Assembly (NCBI GenBank): GCA_934524985.1
Contig: CAKSYT010000002.1
Location: 186,001 to 250,000 of the forward strand
DNA from: an uncultured Faecalibacterium sp.
GTDB lineage: Bacteria; Bacillota; Clostridia; Oscillospirales; Ruminococcaceae
DNA length: 64,000 nucleotides
Reading direction: 5' to 3'
Part shown: in pieces, positions 59,991 to 64,000 of the stretch
Position numbering within the stretch: the first letter of the stretch is position 1
Layout of the letters: each line of letters starts with the position of its first letter
Notes under the pieces: generated by a model
Databases searched by the model: none
Seen by the model: the letters and a program-made list of their open reading frames with translations, nothing else
What the model was told of the DNA's origin: nothing
Made by a program: the position numbers and the translations under genes

Positions 59991-62366
59991 TTATATTTGA
60001 ATCAATTTCCAAAATGTAGCATCGCGTGCATCATTGCTTTTCCCTTCTTTCACTCGTTGTTTGTCGCGAACACTGATGATCTTGACGCCATAGATTTGAA
60101 GTTTACGATTTAATATGTCCTGCCCCATCGGACGTCCTTTATACTCTTTGAACACCTTCAAGGCCATGATACTTTCGTACATTTCTTCCTTCAACATCGG
60201 CTGATTCAAGTGTGCGTTTATCCAGTCCACCACCGAATCAAAGCAATACGGCACCGTTTCCTCTGCTAACACCGGCGCATACTTTGCAAAGACCTGCTTA
60301 TATGACGTTTCGAGCATTTCGTTAAGCAGTTCCAATTCACGCTTCAATTGCCGGACACCAAGCGGATTCACGCGGTACTCACCCTTTGCATCGTCGAACT
60401 CCATGATCTTGCATTTTCTTATTTTGTTATTGATACTATCGGGCGTTCCACTGTTTCGGAACACTTCAAATGCCTCCGGCCCCGCAAGATATGCCACTGC
60501 TGGCTTCAGCTCTTCTATCACGATGGCCTTAAATTTCTTCAAGTCACCATAATACCAGTCCGCATCATAATCACGAAAATAGACCGTGCAGGTATCGTCG
60601 ACATCAAGTGGGCGCTTTCGACCTGTTGATTGAATGACGTCCGTCGGCTTCCATTGGTCGATATACAGGTGTTTTACTGTGCGGTCTTTGATCTCGGTAC
60701 CTATGCCAAAAGCCTTAGTCGTAAACAAAAATCTTTTTTGAAGTTCTCTGTCCTTGATACAGTCCGTCAGCTTATTGAACATTTTGCCGTATTTCGGGTT
60801 GTTCTCGGAGCAGTAATAGGCAGCTGTATCGTCGAATATCTCCCTCATTTTGAGCAGGTCCTCGCCGGATGATACAAAGATAACGGCCTTTTCGTCTTCC
60901 GGGAGACTTTTTAGCATCACGACCAGATTTTCCCTCGAATAGAAATATTTCTGCTTGATATGCTGGTAATCCTGCGGCAGTTTGTAGATGCGGTCTTCGG
61001 GTGTCTTTACGGTATCCTCCAGCAGCTTATAGGTTTCCTCGCCCGTTGCGCTCATATAGATAACCACATGGTCGGCTTCGGCCTTCTGCAGCACTTCCAG
61101 CGATAAATAGGTATTCATTCCATAAGAGGAAAAATCCGTAAAATAGTGACACTCATCCGCGACGATGTACTTGAACCCTGCCAGATACTTTTTCAGCGAT
61201 GCCGGATCATTCCTGTATCTCGCCTCGATATACTGGTAGGTCTGGACTTCTAGCATGGACTTGTACAATGCATCATAGGTCATTGCTATTTCCGTTGGCT
61301 CACCATCGACCTCGGCAATGGCGGCTTCCGTTCTGCGTTGGATCATCTCGTCGTAAAGGGTATTCAGCGGGCAGAGGCATAGAACCCGGCCTATGGTCGT
61401 ATTTTTCAGCATCTCATCGACAAGCCAGCTCACCAGCTTCTTAATGATAAATTCGTTCTTGCCGCGTCCGGTTCCCATATCCAGAAGGACTCTTCCGTTC
61501 CCCCAATGCTGGAATGCATCACCGATCAATTCTGAAGCATACGCCCACCGCTCCTTCTCTGCCGGGGCGTCCTCTCCTATCTGTCCCAATGGCACGATTG
61601 CTTCTGCAGGCACCACCTCCACCTCTGGCGCGTCCTCTGCCTCCTGTCGCAGCTCGGCGGGCTCTAGCGTCTGGGGACTGGATGTTCCCTCTGCCTCTGC
61701 TGCCTGTCTGGTGGGCTCTACCCCTTGTTGCATAAGCGTCTCCTCTGCAGTTGCCTCCGGCGCTATTACCCCCTGTGCAGTCGCGTTCTCTGCCCTCTTC
61801 TCTGGTTCTGTCAGGGCTCCTATCGCGTCTGGTGCATTTCCTTCGACAGCTTCTGGCACGGCATCCCTTATAGTGTCTAGGTCATCATCCTGTACGCTGT
61901 CCGGTGCAGTGTCCCCTGCCCTCTCTGGCACATCCCCTTCGGCAGCGTCTGGGACGTTGTCTGGCACCGTGTCTGCAGCGCTCTCCGGCGCATCCCATGA
62001 TACATCACCCGGCGGGGTATCCAATACCGCGTCCTGTGGGGTGTCTGGCGCACTCTCTGGCTCCATGGAACAGGGCATATCCCCGGCGGCTTGCTCTGTG
62101 GCGCGCGTGGCTGCCTTCTGTACCTCCAACTCTGCCCGTCTCTCCTCCGGCGTCATCTCGTTCCAGCACAGGAACCTGTCCATCTCTTCCAGCGACTCCT
62201 GCATCGTCATTTTTTTAGGGTCCTTGGAGTAATGGAATTCCAGCTCCTCCTCGGGCAGTTGCTCCTCTCCCTCACGTTCCTTCAGGTAGTCCTCATATTC
62301 GTGGGTTCCGTTCTGTTCATCCAAAAGCTTCAGGAAAAAACCGCCAAATGGCCAATGTGTCTTCAT
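59991..62366 (-). CDS. Large SF2 helicase with an acidic low-complexity insert
   Basis: 791 residues from ATG 62366 (MKTHWPFGGFFLKLL). Residues about 75-250 are an acidic, proline/alanine-rich low-complexity region with irregular repeats of the type A-x-D-x-x-P-D. The helicase core follows: LLDMGTGRGKNEF (Walker A), YIVADECHYFTDF (DECH), YMSATGEETY, and QSTGRKRPLD (motif VI). It is unlike the HA-repeat helicase at 47184. The GGAGGGG is 12 nt from the alternative ATG 48 bases upstream. DEAD-like helicases of this size are common on large mobile elements; role unknown. Confidence 0.85.
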   Translation of the reverse strand: MKTHWPFGGFFLKLLDEQNGTHEYEDYLKEREGEEQLPEEELEFHYSKDPKKMTMQESLEEMDRFLCWNEMTPEERRAELEVQKAATRATEQAAGDMPCSMEPESAPDTPQDAVLDTPPGDVSWDAPESAADTVPDNVPDAAEGDVPERAGDTAPDSVQDDDLDTIRDAVPEAVEGNAPDAIGALTEPEKRAENATAQGVIAPEATAEETLMQQGVEPTRQAAEAEGTSSPQTLEPAELRQEAEDAPEVEVVPAEAIVPLGQIGEDAPAEKERWAYASELIGDAFQHWGNGRVLLDMGTGRGKNEFIIKKLVSWLVDEMLKNTTIGRVLCLCPLNTLYDEMIQRRTEAAIAEVDGEPTEIAMTYDALYKSMLEVQTYQYIEARYRNDPASLKKYLAGFKYIVADECHYFTDFSSYGMNTYLSLEVLQKAEADHVVIYMSATGEETYKLLEDTVKTPEDRIYKLPQDYQHIKQKYFYSRENLVVMLKSLPEDEKAVIFVSSGEDLLKMREIFDDTAAYYCSENNPKYGKMFNKLTDCIKDRELQKRFLFTTKAFGIGTEIKDRTVKHLYIDQWKPTDVIQSTGRKRPLDVDDTCTVYFRDYDADWYYGDLKKFKAIVIEELKPAVAYLAGPEAFEVFRNSGTPDSINNKIRKCKIMEFDDAKGEYRVNPLGVRQLKRELELLNEMLETSYKQVFAKYAPVLAEETVPYCFDSVVDWINAHLNQPMLKEEMYESIMALKVFKEYKGRPMGQDILNRKLQIYGVKIISVRDKQRVKEGKSNDARDATFWKLIQI

Positions 62367-62583
62367 ATTATATTTATGCCCCTCCTTATAAAAAGGGGCG
62401 CACAGCCCAGCCATCTTGCCAGACCATGCGCCGGTTTGTCAGCGCCTGCCAGAAAAAAGCTCTGGTCAAACGCTTCGTTCTGTGCTATTATAGAGGCGGG
62501 AACTTACATAGACATTTATATTCCCGTCTCTATCGCCGCTTTGCCTGCGCCAACAGGTAAGGCGGTTTTTTGTTTGCCGCGGA

Positions 62584-62910
62584 TCATGTCTCTGGCACCT
62601 CATTGTCCTTGTGCCCTTCAAGCCCAGCGCTCATCTCTGGGGTCAGCGTTCTGGTAAACTCCAAGTATGCCTGGATTCCCAGCTCTACCGCATATTGCTC
62701 TGCTTGGGCCATCAGCTCTGCCGACAACCGCGCGATCCTGTTCTTGTCCGCCTCATCAACCGGCAGGTCATCCAGCGCCCTTTCCAGCGCTTCTGCGGCC
62801 TTGACCAGCGGCTCACACAGCTCACGCATCTGCCGTGGGATGATCAAATAGCCTTCTTCGCCCAACGACACACTCAAAATGTCTACGCTGCAGGTCTTGT
62901 TATCCGTCAT
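62584..62910 (-). CDS. Small acidic helical protein, unknown
   Basis: 108 residues, mostly helix, acidic (DILSVSLGEEGYLIIPRQMRELCEPLVKAAEALERALDDLPVDEADKNRIARLSAELMAQAEQYAVELGIQAYLEF). Probably co-transcribed with the gene starting at 63507, 18 nt upstream. No family recognised. Confidence 0.68.
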   Translation of the reverse strand: MTDNKTCSVDILSVSLGEEGYLIIPRQMRELCEPLVKAAEALERALDDLPVDEADKNRIARLSAELMAQAEQYAVELGIQAYLEFTRTLTPEMSAGLEGHKDNEVPET

Positions 62911-62928
62911 AAGCTTTCTCCTTGTCCT

Positions 62929-63507
62929 TTACATTTCACACCATCGTGCCGCCCGGGGATTCACAAACTCCGGCTTGAACGTCACATTGGGGAAATTCAC
63001 ATCCATATAGTTTCCGAACTCTTCCGTCGCCGCCTCTTCGCTGTAATCGGCCAGTGCATCCACCGTTTCCAACGCCTGCAACAGACGAATGCGCCCCGTA
63101 TTCCGGTCATGCCCCATCTGCACAAGCTCACTATCGGTCAGTTGATTGCAGAGCTCATAGGCGGCAGCGATATAGCTCCGCAGTACAGGCTTTGGTTCAA
63201 GCCGCACCTCATAATAGTAGGCCGGCTCCTCCGCCGCTTCCTGAACGACAGCCTCCATGTTGCAGCTGATCTCCAGTTCGGGGTTGCCCTCTGCATCTGA
63301 GGTAGGCGTAATGGTCATATCCGTACCATCGCAAAAACGCATCGTAATGCCTTTACCAACCGTGGAATCTCTTTGATCCGGGCAGATGCATCCGCCCGCC
63401 GGGGTCGTTTTCCCGGACAGCGCTGCGTTCAGAATAAGTGATGCTTCCCGCTCTTCTTCAGGTGTTTCGGCATGGACCTCCGCACCGTTCATATAAATAT
63501 CGATCAT
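62929..63507 (-). CDS. Accessory protein, paralogue of the next gene
   Basis: 192 residues from ATG 63507 with GGAGGG 8 nt upstream. The segment GKGITMRFCDGTDMTITPTSDAEGNPELEISC aligns by eye with GITLKLADAPDMECDMMITFLPYLSDDGRALLRIEC in the protein at 63533-63907. The C-terminal part is helical. Function unknown. An upstream extension of the frame overlaps the neighbouring gene and is rejected. Confidence 0.72.
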   Translation of the reverse strand: MIDIYMNGAEVHAETPEEEREASLILNAALSGKTTPAGGCICPDQRDSTVGKGITMRFCDGTDMTITPTSDAEGNPELEISCNMEAVVQEAAEEPAYYYEVRLEPKPVLRSYIAAAYELCNQLTDSELVQMGHDRNTGRIRLLQALETVDALADYSEEAATEEFGNYMDVNFPNVTFKPEFVNPRAARWCEM

Positions 63508-63532
63508 AGTCGTATCCCTCCTGTTTGGTTGA

Positions 63533-63907
63533 TTAAAAAATCGTATCAATGTCCGGATCGTCCAGCTCATCCAGCTCGTCCATCCAGTCATATGCCGTGG
63601 GGACAATTTTTTCGTCCGCATCATTCCGGTAGGGTACAGAATGGCACTCGATTCTCAGTAACGCCCGCCCATCATCGCTGAGGTACGGCAAGAAGGTGAT
63701 CATCATATCACACTCCATATCCGGCGCATCAGCCAGCTTCAACGTAATTCCTTCGCAGGGATTCAGACTGTCGTGGGGTGTGTCTGTGCAGGCATCGTAG
63801 ATCAAAGCCTTCCCTTCCAGCACATCCTTCAACGCACATAGCGCCGATGCGTCATTCTTACGTCCATTCGTCCGAATCGTTACTGCGTCTTCGTGATTGT
63901 AGTTCAT
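63533..63907 (-). CDS. Small accessory protein
   Basis: 124 residues from ATG 63907 with GGAGG 7 nt upstream. Shares the GIT(L/M)-x-x-D-x-x-DM ... L(E/R)I(S/E)C pattern with its neighbour, so the two are probably duplicated. Very acidic tail (DWMDELDELDDPDIDTIF). Its start overlaps the stop of the 24-codon ORF at 63904-63978. Confidence 0.7.
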   Translation of the reverse strand: MNYNHEDAVTIRTNGRKNDASALCALKDVLEGKALIYDACTDTPHDSLNPCEGITLKLADAPDMECDMMITFLPYLSDDGRALLRIECHSVPYRNDADEKIVPTAYDWMDELDELDDPDIDTIF

Positions 63908-63978
63908 AATTGTACCTCCTGCGCGATGCGCGCACATGTAATTTTTTTGCAGGCTTCTTTTGCGCTTGCGGTTAGCAT
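63904..63978 (-). CDS. 24-aa leader-like ORF
   Basis: ATG CTA ACC GCA ... CAA TTA TGA with AGAGG 7 nt upstream. Its TGA overlaps the next start as ATGA, so translation may be coupled. The peptide (MLTASAKEACKKITC...) is not recognised. Confidence 0.4.
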   Translation of the reverse strand: MLTASAKEACKKITCARIAQEVQL

Positions 63979-64000
63979 AATCAAACCTCTTGCTCGTACT

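Noticed and set aside
61393..62232. A 279-codon serine-rich frame antisense to the SF2 helicase
   Set aside because: Mirror image of the acidic low-complexity helicase segment; repetitive composition only.

Overview
The window looks like a low-to-moderate GC Firmicute of the Faecalibacterium / Oscillospiraceae type. The support is indirect: a T-box-controlled metG, clostridial-style core proteins, strong Shine-Dalgarno sequences, sigma-A-like promoters and a Spo0A C-terminal-domain protein. GC content and codon use change along the window: GC-rich core genes at the left and in patches at the right, and AT-rich blocks at about 11-20 kb, 26-41 kb and 54-58 kb that look acquired.

Layout. (1) 1-9.4 kb is mostly chromosomal core: a DUF2798-like membrane protein, small membrane proteins, a Dabb-domain protein, tatD, an EamA transporter, metG behind a T-box leader, and a GlmM-type phosphohexomutase. 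Between 1.33 and 2.01 kb there is an isolated transcription unit with a near-consensus promoter and a perfect 14-bp-stem terminator but no ordinary gene. Inside it is a string of mini-ORFs, most with a Shine-Dalgarno sequence 8-9 nt upstream. (2) 9.6-20.6 kb is an accessory island. It starts next to an orphan 3' end of a GAPDH gene and carries an HTH protein, a Septu-like AAA ATPase/HNH nuclease pair, a FRG-domain protein, and a tightly overlapping operon. That operon encodes an NLR-like protein (P-loop, alpha-toroid repeats, C-terminal TIR-like domain), a small alpha/beta hydrolase and a SAM methyltransferase, with an XRE regulator upstream. (3) 21-47.1 kb is one long minus-strand capsule/exopolysaccharide locus. 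It contains an initiating sugar-phosphate transferase, five glycosyltransferases (one broken), a Wzx-like flippase, a Wzy-like polymerase, acetyl and pyruvyl transferases, a GDP-manno-heptose pathway, a UDP-glucuronate/galacturonate pathway, and at its end a second glmM plus glmS. (4) 47.2-54.5 kb has a helicase with helicase-associated repeats, a tyrosine recombinase flanked by inverted copies of a palindromic motif, and small plasmid/ICE-like genes (two XRE proteins, a ribbon-helix-helix protein, a SprT-like metallopeptidase, orphans). (5) 54.7-58.2 kb is a three-gene ABC-three-component conflict system (nuclease-like effector, winged-helix middle protein, Rad50-like ATPase). (6) 58.6-64 kb has a Spo0A-C protein, a large SF2 helicase with an acidic low-complexity segment, and small accessory genes.

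How the genes work together: glmS and glmM2 feed hexosamine, gmhA/hddA/hddC-gmhB feed GDP-heptose, and ugd, an epimerase, a GalA kinase and a nucleotidyltransferase feed UDP-uronates. The glycosyltransferases assemble these on a lipid carrier, which is then flipped and polymerised. Defence modules sit on both sides of this surface-polysaccharide locus. The least explained items are the mini-ORF transcript at 1.33-2.01 kb, the TIR/toroid operon at 15.7-19.9 kb, the paired G9 tracts in two acetyltransferases, and the inverted-repeat-flanked recombinase. All functional calls come from reading sequence and motifs; no database search was run.
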